Assembly (NCBI GenBank): GCA_023213315.1
Contig: JAKCPI010001563.1
Coordinates: 496,001-560,000, forward strand
DNA: 64,000 bases
Source: Euborellia annulipes
Lineage: Eukaryota; Arthropoda; Insecta; Dermaptera; Anisolabididae
Direction of reading: 5' to 3'
A program made the position numbers and the translations under genes. Shown here in pieces: positions 43,437 to 56,800 of this stretch. A model generated the notes under the pieces. The model saw nothing but the letters and a program-made list of their open reading frames with translations, made no database searches and had not been told where the DNA came from. Positions within the stretch are counted from its first letter, which is position 1; the number at the start of each line of letters is the position of its first letter.

Positions 43437-45524
43437 CATAGGCGCCGGAACTGGGGGGGGGGGGGGCAAGGGTACATTGCCCCCCCTGGCATCCTACAGG
43501 GGGGGGGGGCAGAGGGGGGCAAAATTTCTTCTTTTATTTCATTTATTATTAAAAATGATATATTTTTACTTTTGAAAAATAAAATCTTCTAAATTAAAAG
43601 AGTAAGAAATTCAATTTTTTCCAAAATTTTTGATAAAATCACTACCAAATTTTTTAAAATTTTAATTTTATTAAAATTGTGATTTTATTTAAAATTTTTA
43701 AAGCTTTATAGTAGATTTGTTTTTGTTTTATACTATCTAAACATATTAAATTATTTTAATTTTCTAAAAAAAATTTTTTTGCCCCCCCCTGATTCAAATT
43801 CGTTCCGGCGCCCCTGTACGAAGCAATATAATATTTCCAAATATTTCAGACGTATCGGGCGGCCGGCATCCCTTCTTCCGTGAATTTCGAAATATTTGGA
43901 AATAATGCCTTGTAAACAAACTATTTTTCTTTCTCAATGTTTTTACTTTTATTTTAGAAAATAGGCCTATAGGGCTGCGAATTTCGTTCTTCAGTATTAT
44001 GTATAATAGTAAAATCGGTGGAATAATAACTTTGAAATCTCGTAGTATTTAATTTAGAAAACAAATATGTTTTTGACGATAAGAAATGTATGGTCTTTGT
44101 AACAGGAGTGATCAGGAGAATAGAATAGTAAAGGAGTGTGTTGGCGCCAAAAAAAAAATAACCTCCTCTCGGTTTTTAATCCCCGGGTATTAATCATTGG
44201 TAATTTATCATATAAATTGAATAGAATATCTGATTTGTGCTGCACTCTTGTGGAAACTTTAAAAACTATACTTATAATTCTAAAAGTCCCCACAGGGTAG
44301 CAGCACTAATCAGCCTGAAATATCTTCTTAATTTATATGATAAATTACCAAAGAATAAATACCAGGAGATTAAAAACAGAGAGGAGGTTCTTTTTTTTAT
44401 TGGCGCCAACACACTCCTTGACTATTCTATTCTCCTGATCACTCCTGTTACAAAGACATATTTTTAATACAAGTTTGGGGTTTGGTTTATTAAAAAATAA
44501 AATTAATTAATGAAGAATAAATAAATTAATAATAATAATAAATATTAACAATTAATTAAATTTATTATATATAGTCTTATAGTCAAAATACATTAAAAAA
44601 TATTATATTTTCTAAATTAATAATTAATAATTATAATACTGAAAAACGAAATTCGTAGCCCCGTAATCATCTCAAAAATTTTATATTTTCTAAAGTAAAA
44701 ATTAAGTTTCAAGGAATTGAAAATCTGAAACTAAATAGGTCTATATCAAGGGCGGATAGAAGGGAACTTTCTCGTATAGAATATAAAGAGAAAGTATTGT
44801 AATCGTAAAAAAATTCGACTTCGAGATTTTAATGTTTCTCCACGTTTTAGACCTCCCTGAGTCCAAAAATACCATTTTGGGCATTATATCTGTGTGTGTC
44901 TGGGTGTGTGTGTGTAAACACGATTGCTTAAAAACCAAAGCAGCAAGATGGATGTAAGCGACGTTCGGTCGCTGCCTTCTAGTAGAAGCGATTGGCGATT
45001 AGCCCGTCACACGAAGCTCTTGTTAACTGGCGAGTAAATAATAATATTTACAAATATGGCTAGCAAACAACAAATTCAATGCTGAAAACATTTTCAAGAA
45101 ACTTCGCAACATTATGTCAAATTGTAAAATAAATATGATCATAGGCGCTGGAACTGGGGGGGGGGGGGCAAGGGTACATTGCCCCCCCCCTCCCCTGGCA
45201 TCCTACAGGGGGCAGAGGGGGGCAAAATTTCTTTTTTATTTCATTTATTTTTAAAAATGATATATTTTTACTTTTGAAAAATAAATCTTCTAAATTAAAA
45301 AAAATTAAAAGAGTAAGAAATTCATTTTTTCCAAATTTTTGATAAAATCACTACCAAATTTTTTAAAATTTTAATTTTATTAAAATTGTGATTTTATTTA
45401 AAATTTTTAAAGCTTTATAGTAGATTTGTTTTTGTTTTATACTATTTAAACATATTAAATTATTTTAATTTTCTAAAAAAAATTTTTTGCCCCCCCCTGA
45501 TTCAAATTCGTTCCGGCGCCCCTG
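43437..45524. mobile_element. Composite hAT-like structure: two direct MITE copies around 1.3 kb
   Basis: Copy 1 (43437-43816) and copy 2 (45140-45524) are near-identical direct repeats. Both start CATAGGCGCYGGAACTGG, have G-run, poly-T-rich and C-run parts, and end GTTCCGGCGCCCCTG. The outer flanks are CCCATATC at 43429-43436 and 45525-45532, a perfect 8-bp match. The inner flanks (TACGAAGC at 43817; AATATGAT before 45140) do not match each other or the outer pair. The enclosed DNA contains a foldback repeat (43972-44662) and a short GT microsatellite. Confidence 0.75.
43972..44662. repeat. Foldback repeat inside the composite
   Basis: GGGCTGCGAATTTCGTT at the left and AACGAAATTCGTAGCCC at the right. 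Arms of about 190 bp around 44075-44466 are inverted copies (AACAGGAGTGATCAGGAGAA and complement). Open reading frames across the arms are mirror images of each other and are not genes. Confidence 0.65.
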
Positions 45525-45654
45525 CCCATATCTATTTATAGCATTGATAATATTTCGGTCTTTAATATTATGGGGGCACCTGTAGTAAATAATCAAATGA
45601 CTTTAGACACATTTACTTGGAATTGGAAGCCAGAGGGACATTCCAAACCCATTA

Positions 45655-45760
45655 AGGGATTGTTGACATTGGCATCGTTTGAACTTCAAGTGGGATTTGA
45701 ACCCGAGTTGTTAGCAGCTCTGGATTCGTAATCCGATTAGCCCTGAGCCTGACCATTTTG
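45655..45760 (-). repeat. tRNA-like SINE head
   Basis: The minus strand has AGGGCTAATCGGATTACGAA and B-box GGGTTCAAATCCC with tRNA-like spacing. Related to the SINE at 6222-6470. Confidence 0.5.
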
Positions 45761-46317
45761 TAGGCATCAAGAATTATGCCTAATTTAAGACTTTTTCCTC
45801 AAATAAAAAAAAAAATTCCTGTGATCCTCATAGGCATGGGTTCAAGGTATAGAGAAATTTAAACTAATAAAAAAAAGAGTTACGAGCATGAACAAGAAAA
45901 TAAATAAATACCTTAACGACCTTTTTATTATTTGCTATTTACGATATAAAAATCTGACCTTTAAACTTTATAACTAATTAACTAATGGAGAACTTGTTTC
46001 ATGAGTGAAATCTTTTTCGAATAGCCTATTAAATATAATTATTTTATAAAAATAAAAAAATCTCATTTTGCCAGCATATTAGAGACCAGGCGGTTTTTGA
46101 TAGTGAAAAGGGGAAAAAATACAAACAAAATTTTGAAGCTATTTTTTTAATATACACAACCAACTCGTTAACATTATGATCATGAATCAAAATTAAATTA
46201 AAAATAATTTCTCAATTTAATTCCCTTTTTTAAATTATAAGCTAATTCAGAGAGACATGCCCCATCTAAGATTTAATTCCTGTAGAATTTTATACATGAA
46301 AACGGTGCACTTTGAAT

Positions 46318-46575
46318 CAGGGGCGTATATAAGGGGCGAGGGGGCCCGCCCCCCCCCCCCCCCGAAATTTCCCAAACACATATACATATATAGGAATATA
46401 CAGACATCAGCGGAACAAATTTTTCCGCAGGATGGAAAACTTTGGATCCACAAAAGAAAAAAATGTTCCGCAAAAAATTGCGTGTGAAAAAAGTTTAGTT
46501 TCTTAAAAAAAAAATTTTCCGCAGAAAAATTTTTGAGTTCGGGCCCCCCGAAAAAAATTTCTATATACGCCCCTG
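46318..46575. mobile_element. hAT-like MITE with perfect 8-bp target duplication
   Basis: 258 bp, ends CAGGGGCGTATATA and TATATACGCCCCTG (14-bp perfect inverted repeat), flanked by CTTTGAAT at 46310-46317 and 46576-46583. The interior has repeated TTCCGC(A/G) words. Confidence 0.93.
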
Positions 46576-47435
46576 CTTTGAATAATTCCATAATGATATG
46601 AGAATATCTCAAATTAAGCTTCAAAATTTATCATTCAATTTTTCAGATATCAAAAATTAGTCTATAACAAAATTCCAACAAAGGAATAAAATTTTATTTA
46701 TTTATTATAAAAATATTATTGAATGTTTAGTTTGAAAATAAACAATAACAGCCTAGTGACCGTCTGTCTGTCACGAAAATTTAAGTAAATTTCCTTTGAG
46801 CAAATTTGAAATTTTATTTAAATATATTAAAAAAATGCTCTGGAAAAATAATAGGCCTATATTTCAAAGAATTCTTTAAAAGTGGCAAACATATTTATTG
46901 TTTTTGTTTATTACATTTAAATTCAGCGAGTTTTTAGCCTCCTTAAGCGTTTTGGTTGCCTACGCTCAAAGACGAAACCTCTTAATAATTTCTCTAGCTT
47001 TACATGCAAATAATTTAATTCTTTTCATTTTATTAATTCTGATTTTTTATGTTTTCCTGATTTAATTCTATTCCTTGAAAAGAAAGAATAAAATCAATAT
47101 TAAATGAAAAATTCACTTGATATATTCTTAATTAGATACGCGTATAAGCTCTATTAGAAAAATCAATAGAGGAATTTGATCTATAATCTAATTATTAAAA
47201 CCCTTAAATAATAATGAAAGAACATTTACATTGTTCTGTTTAAACTTTGAAATTTTAAACTCAAAATTAAATCCCCCCCCTCCCCTTCTCTCAATAAAAA
47301 AAGGCCAGGAATTACTAACTTACTTTGCGTCAACAGGCTACCTTTTTGTCAGCGTCTCTTGAAAGTTTTTTCATTTAAATTTAATAAAGTTTGAGTTGTA
47401 GCTTCCATATTATTATATATATAATCGCTGATATC

Positions 47436-47857
47436 CAGTAGCGTAACTAGGTGGAGGAGAAGGGGGACACTCGCCCCCCCCCCCCGCCCCAGGCGCATCA
47501 AGCCTTTGGCGCCCCTCAATGCCGACATCGGCGCCCGTAGGGCATCTAAGATATAGCCCAAGGCCGGTGATGTTATCTTATTCTTTCCATAGATTGTCTA
47601 AACAAATTGATAGTTTTCTTTTAAAATTATATTACTACTTGAATTCTACTATTTAAAATGAATTTATTGTAAAAAATCTATATACTGGGGGCTTTTATCA
47701 AAATCTCCGGGTTTTCCTCCGAAATCTCCGGCTTTTTTTAATTTCATAATAAATTCATTGTATATCCAGGAGAAAAATTACCAGAAAAAAAGGTCGAACG
47801 AAAAACGGCGCCTTAGTTGAGCTTCGCCCCCCCCCTTAAAGGCTAGTTACGTCACTG
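47436..47857. mobile_element. hAT-like element, CAGTAGCGTAACTAGG ends
   Basis: 422 bp, ends CAGTAGCGTAACTAGG and CTAGTTACGTCACTG, flanked by CTGATATC and CTGATTCT (6 of 8 match). The left 250 bp are the reverse complement of 27530-27800, so it belongs with the element at 26830-27806. Confidence 0.75.
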
Positions 47858-49891
47858 CTGATTCTAAATTCATACAGTTGCTTCTAGTGTGCACCAGAGC
47901 AGGGCATTGGCATAGGTATTGGACGACCGTCTCCTCTGAGCTCTGCGGGAATTTGAAGCAAGTCCCATTCCACTGGCACGCTTTCTTAGCAGCCAGTGCC
48001 CGTGAGTAACGCTACCACCCTGGCTATAGAGTCTCTGCGATCGCTTGGGACTCTATTTTGGCCATAGGTGTTTGGCAATAGTAGGCTGCACGTGTTTTCA
48101 TCTAGCCACCTTTGATATCCACGTGACTAACTATTAAATAAAATTAATATTTTGTTAATAAAAACTTGATGAGATGGATATATTGAGTTCATGCCAGTGA
48201 CGGCGCTGCGCGAGTGCTAGGGGGGTCAAGGCCCCCCCCCCGACAATGGCATCTGCCCCCTGGATGCCCCCCCCAATTTTTTTTATTTCTCTGTTGATAT
48301 AGCCTATTGTATATTGTCTGCCCCCCCCTGTTGGCAAGTTTGCCCGACTCCTGCCCCCCCCCACTGAGGGCGCCGTCACTAGTCGCCATATGATGATAGG
48401 GATATTTAAAAAAAAATTTATAATTATTTAAAAAAAAAAAAAACAATTTAACAATTTAATTGAGCAATACACTTTGAGATATTGACATCTGCAAATTATA
48501 AAAAAAATATGTTTAATACATGTATATATTACAGATAGTAAAAACAATATATAAAATAATTTATTCAAAATATATATATATAAAAAAAAAAAAAAATTGT
48601 ATTTAAATTTTTTACAAAACATGTTTTATTTCGTTGTCAAATTGAATTTGGCATTAGAGACGATCTGGATGTTTATAATAATTTATTATTACGCTAACCA
48701 GACCATTTATTAATTACTAACTATTAAGTTTCTTATATATCATTAAGTATATACAAAGTATCATTTTCGTGATACATTCAAATATTTTCTATTTAACGGA
48801 AAAATAATCCTCCAAATTAAGCGAGTAATATAATTTTAAAAATTTGTACTCTAAATATAATTACTCTTTACTTTTAAGTAATTATAGAAGTATTTAAGAA
48901 AAATATATTTATAATATTAAATTTTTTATAATATACAAAAAATTTGCTACGTATATTAATACTATAATATATATCTAGAATTATTCGTAAATTTTTAAAT
49001 GTATCTCGAAAATGCAAGATGAAGCTAAATCGCTAGCGCTATATATTATATATATAATTTATTATGTTAATTATATATCACTATTTTTTTCTAATTCGGT
49101 AATACATTATAAATTTTTTTAAAATAAGAACTCGAATGTATTTTTAGATAGGGCTATAGATATTAGCTGAGAAAGTTTTCGTTTATGGGTTGGAGATTTA
49201 ATTACTAAGACTATTAACAAATTAAGTAAAATATTTGTAAACAACGTCGCCCGCAGTAAGAAGCAACCCTCTTGTAATTTTCACATTAAATAAAAAAATC
49301 ACTAATAAATGAAATCTGTTATAAATTAAACAATTTCATTTTTGTCCCTCAATTGGTCAAAAAACTCTACGGGCGTCTAAGTTTTTCAAAGGCTACCAAA
49401 ATACATAAAAATGAAATGTTGCCATAAGAACGTTGAAAAATCATCGATTGTCACATTTGCTAGGGTTAATTTTTTACGGTTAATTCCTCATTCATTTTGT
49501 TCAAATAAATGAACGTTTTTCCATATGTACAATGTGTTGAAGAAATTAATTCGTGTTTGATTGTTGGAAGCTGGGCAACCCAAATGACCAACTCACTAAT
49601 GGAAGCACTCTACGCATGCGCATTTATTAAATGTCAATAGAAATTAACAATTAGACATGCGATTTCTGTTTAAAAGGAAGTAATTATTCGATTATTACTA
49701 TAGTGAGATGGTTATTTTGGTTTCCCACAAACAAAAATAAACACCAAGTTTGTGTATTTATAAACATAAATAAATTTCCGTGAGAAAGGCTCGTTTTTTT
49801 TGTTAAAAAAAAATTTTTACTATAAAAATATCCTAAATCTTTTTGAAAACAATCACAGCGAATTTTCATTTTCCATTTCATTGTATAGTCG

Positions 49892-50074
49892 GCGCCACAA
49901 GTTCCTGGTGTGTTCGGAAGCCTTGAGCTTAGGCAACCAAAATGGTCAGTTGTCTTAAAAGGAGCTTTTCCACTTCAGGCGCATTAAAAAAAGATGATTT
50001 GTTCATTTTAAAAATATTGTTTTGGTTGACTAAGCTCAAGGCTCCACTCTTGGGCACCTCAGGCCCTTGTGGTA
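49892..50074. repeat. Foldback repeat with GCTCAAGG arms
   Basis: GCGCCACAAG ... CCTTGAGCTTAGGCAACCAA at the left mirrors TTGGTTGACTAAGCTCAAGG ... CCTTGTGG at the right. Related one-arm copies sit near 46945-46985, 49562-49620 and 50695-50835 (shared TTTTGGTTGCCTA). Confidence 0.55.
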
Positions 50075-51242
50075 CAGACTGTTATTTTTGTCAAGTGTAT
50101 TTATTTTAATACGCATTGAATATATTAATTATTTTCCCTGCAATGATTTTAGACAAAATTCAAGAGTGTGTCATTGATTTAATCAACGAGAAATGTGTCA
50201 TGATTATAGAGAGCAGCCTTTAAAAGTTTAAAGAAGAAACAATCAATTGTAAATAATAAATTTAATTTCTAATATTTCACTGAATTACTCTCTCGGTCTT
50301 AAAGTAACTTATATAAAATTCTTACTATAAATGACAAATGAGAAATTCAGTATTAAATGAATTAATATTGTGTTTAGGGTAGTTTGTTTGTCAAGGGTTT
50401 ATTTATAAGTTGATAAAATAAATAAAAGACCGATTACATTAAAGGGCAAAAATGTTCGCTCTATCTAATAACTTTCAATCAATATTTTCTGCCTTTAATG
50501 TCTGATAAAATGAATTATTTCTAGGGAAGAAATTTTATTTAATATGACAATAATTTATTGTTTCTCCTTTGTATTTTACTAGTTTTAGTTTCCTCGGTCA
50601 CAAATATTCAAGATAAATAGCCAAAATTTTCAGTAATTTATTGGATGGTATAAAAAAATATTTCACCGTTTATAAACATTTGCCGGGTTGCATCGTTCAT
50701 TTTTGCGACAACCAAAATAACCAACTCACCGCACTCCTAGCCTACCTAATTTTTAGGCGCATTCAACAACGCATAGTCGGGTCTAATAGGGGACTAGGAA
50801 GCGATTAATCATTTTGGTTGCCTATTTTCCAGGAAGAAAAAATATTGCACGTGGTTTACGTACGCACGTAGTAATACCACATCTGAACACAAGCATTGAT
50901 AAAGAATATTACAATTTTTTTCTCTTCTTATTAATTATTAAAAAGAGGATAATTGATTAATTCTCAAAAATTGATTCTAATCGATTAGATTCAATTTTTA
51001 AAATTAATTGATTTCTCGTCCCCATTCACACTGCACTTTTGGAAAAAAATTTATCCCAAAGACATAAGACGAAATTTTCTCTTAGATGTTTAATAAATAA
51101 AAATCTTTTTGGCTGTTATCTTGACTATAAATGACCTCTGAGCATTGTAATTGAAAGTATTAATGTCATTTTGGTGACCGTAAATATTTTTGGAAATCAG
51201 TACTATTTGGGCATTACTAGCCAGTGGCGGAAGAGAGTATAA

Positions 51243-53732
51243 TTAGTTACGTGGATGTTCAAAAGCCGGATTTAGCGTCTCGGTGGTTTTAGTCGAAGGT
51301 TTACCATTCGACTGTGGCTTATCCTTAGTTGGGATATAATGGCTAGCTGCTAGCGTTAATGTCTCCTGGCGGCTAGCGCTACGGACTAAACACCCGACGG
51401 AGAGCAGGAGCAATGCTGCACCCAATGCGATGAGTGCATATGTTAGGACAGCCTGAGCCACTGGCGGAAGTTCAGTAGCAAGGCGGAGTAGATCTGTGAC
51501 TTCCGAGGGAAGCCCGTCCATACCCTGTGTGCAAAATACTCATTTCATGTAATTTACAATAATTCTGCATAATTATTAAACGAGTCAAGTCAAACAAGAA
51601 AAATACAAATAATTTATTCTTTTAATTCTAGGTAAAGTTGTATTTTAAGGTCTGTCTCCTCTATCACGGAGGATAGTTCTGATACTCTTTTGTTTGATTA
51701 AATTATAAACAATTCAATAATTTCAATTACCTCTTCAAACCAGATGATTGGGAAGATTATGTCAGGAAAGGATGCCACCTGCTTGATATCAACAACTTGA
51801 CTAACAGCCAAATTGATCTGCACTCTGGCACGAGCCCGCAATGATGTACCCATTTCCTGGAACAACACAATATTCGTGTTAATATTACGATTCAAATGAA
51901 AATAAAATGCAAAAATTTATTATGAACGGTGAATTAATACAAAAAAATTCGAGACATTCTCTTATAATTATAATTTAATGTGTATACAGCTTTAGGGGAA
52001 GGTAACATTACGTAAAAAGAAAATTTCGAGACAGGACGTGCAAACTCAAAAAACAAACGAAAAACAGTCAAACAAAAAACGAGCTTTTATGAATAAAACT
52101 AGAACATATTTTTATTTTATTTTGGATAAAAATTTGCCAGCTTTGTATTATATGCATACACATTATTATAAATTTATATTTATAAAAATACGCACCGGTT
52201 GAACATCAATATAGAATTTGTGTTTATCTGGATCTGGTGGAGAAATTCCATCAAATGCTTCTCGGTATTTTTGGTCAGCGAGGTAAAAATGCGGGAAGGA
52301 AAGAAGAATTGGCGAATCTGCAACAGAAATTCATTATTAGTATTATAAATAGCTTTTAAAAATTCCTTTTCACACTACTTATAATAGGCCTATATCTATT
52401 TATTTTTTTAGGCATTCATTAAATAACTGTTATCTTTTTTTAATTTCAGCAGAGGCGTCATTTGGAGGGGGCATGTGGGGGCATTTGCTCCCCCCCCCCC
52501 CAAGGGCTCTGATCTTTTTTAAATTTTATATTATTCTACCAGTAAATAAAATATTTAAATGTAAAAAATTAGTAAATTAATGAAATTAACCCGTACACCA
52601 GATTTTTTAATAAATAGATTTAAAAAAAAATCAATAGGTGTACTACAATAAGAAAAGAGAAAAGGAAGGTATCTTAGTTTTTGAGTTTTAAATCTTCTCA
52701 CTGGATGCAGAAATGAATTACTGGGAGATACTCAAATCGAAGTGACCATTTCATTAATAAGTTTTTGGTTGAATGTTCCATAGCTGACTACAATGAATTA
52801 TTTTCTCTAGAAGAAATTTGGAGCAAAATAATCTGTTGGTCAAGGATGGGCGAAATCTACTATAAAAGCATCACGATCCGATCCGAAGATCCGGAAAGTG
52901 TAAAGATCACGATCCCCAATTCAAATCAATTTTCAAAAATCTAAAGATCTTAAATCCGATTCTGGACGATTTCTTCTGATTTTAAATTTAATTTTTGGAT
53001 CCGATCCTTCTATAAAATTGCTTTTTTTTGGGAACGTTTTCTTCCCGCCCATCCCTGATTTTGGATGCCTTTCAACAAATAAAAACTAATACATTCCCAC
53101 AACTATAGTGCAACACCTCAACTAGTGAGTTCTGCTGTTTAGAGTGGAGATTATATTTTGTCTCAATATTTAATTAATTTACTTAAAATGCAAGTTTGAA
53201 AATTCTACTAACCGAATTGACAAAGTGAGACGTTAAAGAATCCGTGAGGCGCACATGGAGGTCCACTAGGACAAAAACACTCATTATCCGGGTTTCTTTC
53301 GATGTCTGCGAAAACGTCTTCCGGAGGACTGAAGCGATATGCTTTCACGTTCCCTTGGGAATTCACCTCCTGTTGATATCTGAAATGGATAAAAATATAT
53401 AAGAAATTGAAGGTTAATTATGGATAAAATCCATGAGAATATCAATTAGGCTCCCCTAGAAGGTATGATGCATGTCTATCCGCATACGTCAGAGAGATTT
53501 CCTTTGTTCAGATCTAAGGTACTAGCGTTCCATAGTCACCAGTAAGAGAATTTTCTTACGGTACTTCTAAATATTATAAATAACATAATAATAACACTGG
53601 GAAAAATTTAAAAAGCATCGTTCAAGGAAAAGTTAATTTTCCGCTGGTTTGTAATCCTTAACAAAATAAATGCAATGGTGACGATATGGAGGACTAATTA
53701 CAAAGGAAGAGGAAAGAGAAAGTACACAGCTG

Positions 53733-53800
<68 letters not shown>

Positions 53801-56800
53801 ATTCTAACTAGACATTCCTTTTTAAATTAATTTTCCCAATAGCCTGTATTAATATTACAATTAAAATTACATAGTTTAAAACTTTATTTTTAAATTTCAT
53901 CTAAATCAGAAGAAACTTTTCGGTTAATTGATTAGCTAAAGGTGGGTGGGGTTTAATGACTTTCAACTTCGCAATCGCTTGTGGCGATGGAAGTCGAAAA
54001 TGTCAATTAGCATCCATCTCTCAAAGATTTGCTCATACAAAATACACATCGTTTTCTTAGATAAATTTTGATTCGGAAAGTGTCTGGATTAATAAAAAAA
54101 ATTAAAGTATTTGCCTCGTTAATTTTCTCCGTAGAATTACAAATTAAGAAACTGTCTGATGAAATTCTTTCTTACACGAGAGGAAGCAGCCTACAAATGT
54201 CCTTGTCGAAGACGTAGAGGACGGTCTCCTTAGTCATATGGGGCGGGAAAATGGAACCATCAGAACCGTTGATACGATTGCATTCTTGAGTCTTCCAATG
54301 AGGCAATTCGGTCTTTCCATTAAAACGATCGATCAATCCATATCGATTGACACCTTCGGCTCCGGTGAATACACTCACCTTGTCTGGAGAAGTGTCATTT
54401 TTCTGAAAGGAAAAAAAAAACAATTACTAAAATGAAGAGGAAATAGAAAATCACCAACAAAACAAACAAATTCTCTGATTAAATCATAATATTTCAACTA
54501 GAGCCAACGGTTACCAGTAAAAAATTAACAAAACAATCGTTATTGTCTACACAATTCAGCTTCATTATTTTTATACTTTTTTTATTTTTTATATATTAGA
54601 GGAAATTATTACTAACAAGTTATTATTTTGAGGCAGGGTGGTAAAAAAATGCCGATATATTGGGAAACATCGATATTTTTTCTCGATATATCGATTTAAT
54701 ATATCGGAGTATCGATATTTTATACGAACTATCGAGCACGATATTTTTTTCTCTCAATTCCAAACTATCAGTAATTCAGTATCGATTTTCTTTCTTTCCC
54801 TCATTTCCTGTTTGTAAAGTTCTAACTTCTCCAGGAGTAGAGAAATTCGAACTTTTCCGAGAAGTTGAGGCGCTTATTCCTGGAGGATAATTTTTTTCGA
54901 TAGTGACAGGCCGAGTGTTACCTCGCTTAATAAAATTGTGAACATACCAACCACTCCGAATAAATTTATATTAACAAAATAACTCGTGAGTAAAAATTTT
55001 CTAATAACAAAAATAGCAAGGCATTTTAATTGTGGGTTGAATTGTGTAGCCAGTTCGATATATATGCAAGGGTTTTCTCTCCATTTTCCCATTTAAAATT
55101 TTATTTATTCTACATTCATGTTTTTTTTCCTCACATGTATAGTACATGTTAAGAAAAAAATTTATCATAAAAAAATGCAACTCCCCTTTTGAATTTTTAA
55201 TATACATACATTTACATAAATAAAAACGATTCCAAAAATATAAAATGTTATTAGCTTACTTATATCGATGAAACAACTCAACTGAGAGTTGATGAAACTT
55301 CTAGTGTTAAGAAAGAATCAAACAATTTTATTACTAATGTATTTTTTTGCTGGTGCATCGAGTGCCCATTTTACCCCCGGTGGGCTTTCTTTACACTGCG
55401 CCCATAGACTACTGTTAGTGGCGGATAAATAAGAAATTTTTCACTTAAAAAGTGAGATTTGGACAAGAAAATTGTAAGGGTGGTTGGCAGATTTTCATGT
55501 TTCAAAAGAAACCCTTAGGAATATTCAGGGTTGCTCTCAAACAAGACGCAAACTATCGTCATAAAAAAAACCTTTTATCGATTGAACGCTATAAAAACAT
55601 TTTTATTGAGAATTCAAATTTATATGGCCGATTAATTTAATAGAAAATTACTATAATTTTAGTGATTTCATTTGCAAATAAGAATATTAAAATAATAAAT
55701 GAAAAATCAATAGTTTTTTTATTTTGTTTACTTATTAGATAATAATTTGTGTAATATTATTTATTATTAAAAAAAAATCAAAATGATTTAGTTAAAGGGG
55801 GCAGCCAAGATTTGAATTAAAATGATATATAAAAAAAAAGTGGAATATGTTGAAAGATTGACCCATTTATTATTATTTATATTATTATCTATAGATAATG
55901 CTATTAAGAAATTCTTGACGTGCGATCAAGTAATTAAAGGTAGTTAGTATAAAAAATGTGCATATATATATTATGCTTATTGACAAACTCCTATAGGGGG
56001 AATTTGTTAAAAAAATTACTTGATTAAATTCGCTAAGGTAATTTAATATTTTTTAATTATATTTACTTTTAGCAAAAAGTGGTACTCCCGGCTATATAGG
56101 TTTCACCTGCTAAACTAGTTTAAGAGTGAGAATCTACTCAATTATTTACTGGTATATCTATTAAATCTTATAAAATTATTATTTTTATTTAAGGTTTTTT
56201 TCGGCATCGGATTCCATTTAGTCGTAGTCCCTATTTATTTCAATTTTTTCTAAGGACCGTCGGCCAAAAAATCAAATAACTTGGCGTACTATCCGTTTAT
56301 TTTAAATGTTTCGATCCCAGTGAGATGGAATCACCCTCAGTGCAAGCAACAGATATTTTGCAAATCGTCACAAACTCCCATCCAATATGACAAAGCAGAT
56401 AAGCAAGCAATCCATGCATACAAATTTTATTTTATTTATTTAGAAATAAACGGATAAAACGCAAAGTTATTTAATTTTTAGGCCTTCTACTATCAACCTA
56501 TTTATTTGATTGATTAAAAGCTGATATTATTTTATTATTTTTAATGAAATAAATTGTAATCAAATAAAGGGTGGTCTTAGAATTGGGAAAATTATTAACT
56601 GACGTAATTTCTTATTCTTGGACCAAGGCGTTTCCATTTTGTTTGTATTTATTTGACTACTTATTATAAGTTAAAAAAAGTAAAAAAAATGTTATCCAAA
56701 CTAATATAAGAAGAGCATTATGTTTTATGATGTTTCCAATTTAATCTTAGGCCCTGTCGAAGGACGTGATTAAAATAAGAATTTTATCACATTTATCCTA

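Noticed and set aside
44054..44467. Opposite-strand ORFs of 79 and 76 codons
   Set aside because: They are mirror reads of the two arms of a foldback repeat.
48155..48446. Glycine-rich ORFs on the minus strand
   Set aside because: Produced by G/C homopolymer runs in a probable hAT-like element (CAGTGACGGCGC end near 48197).
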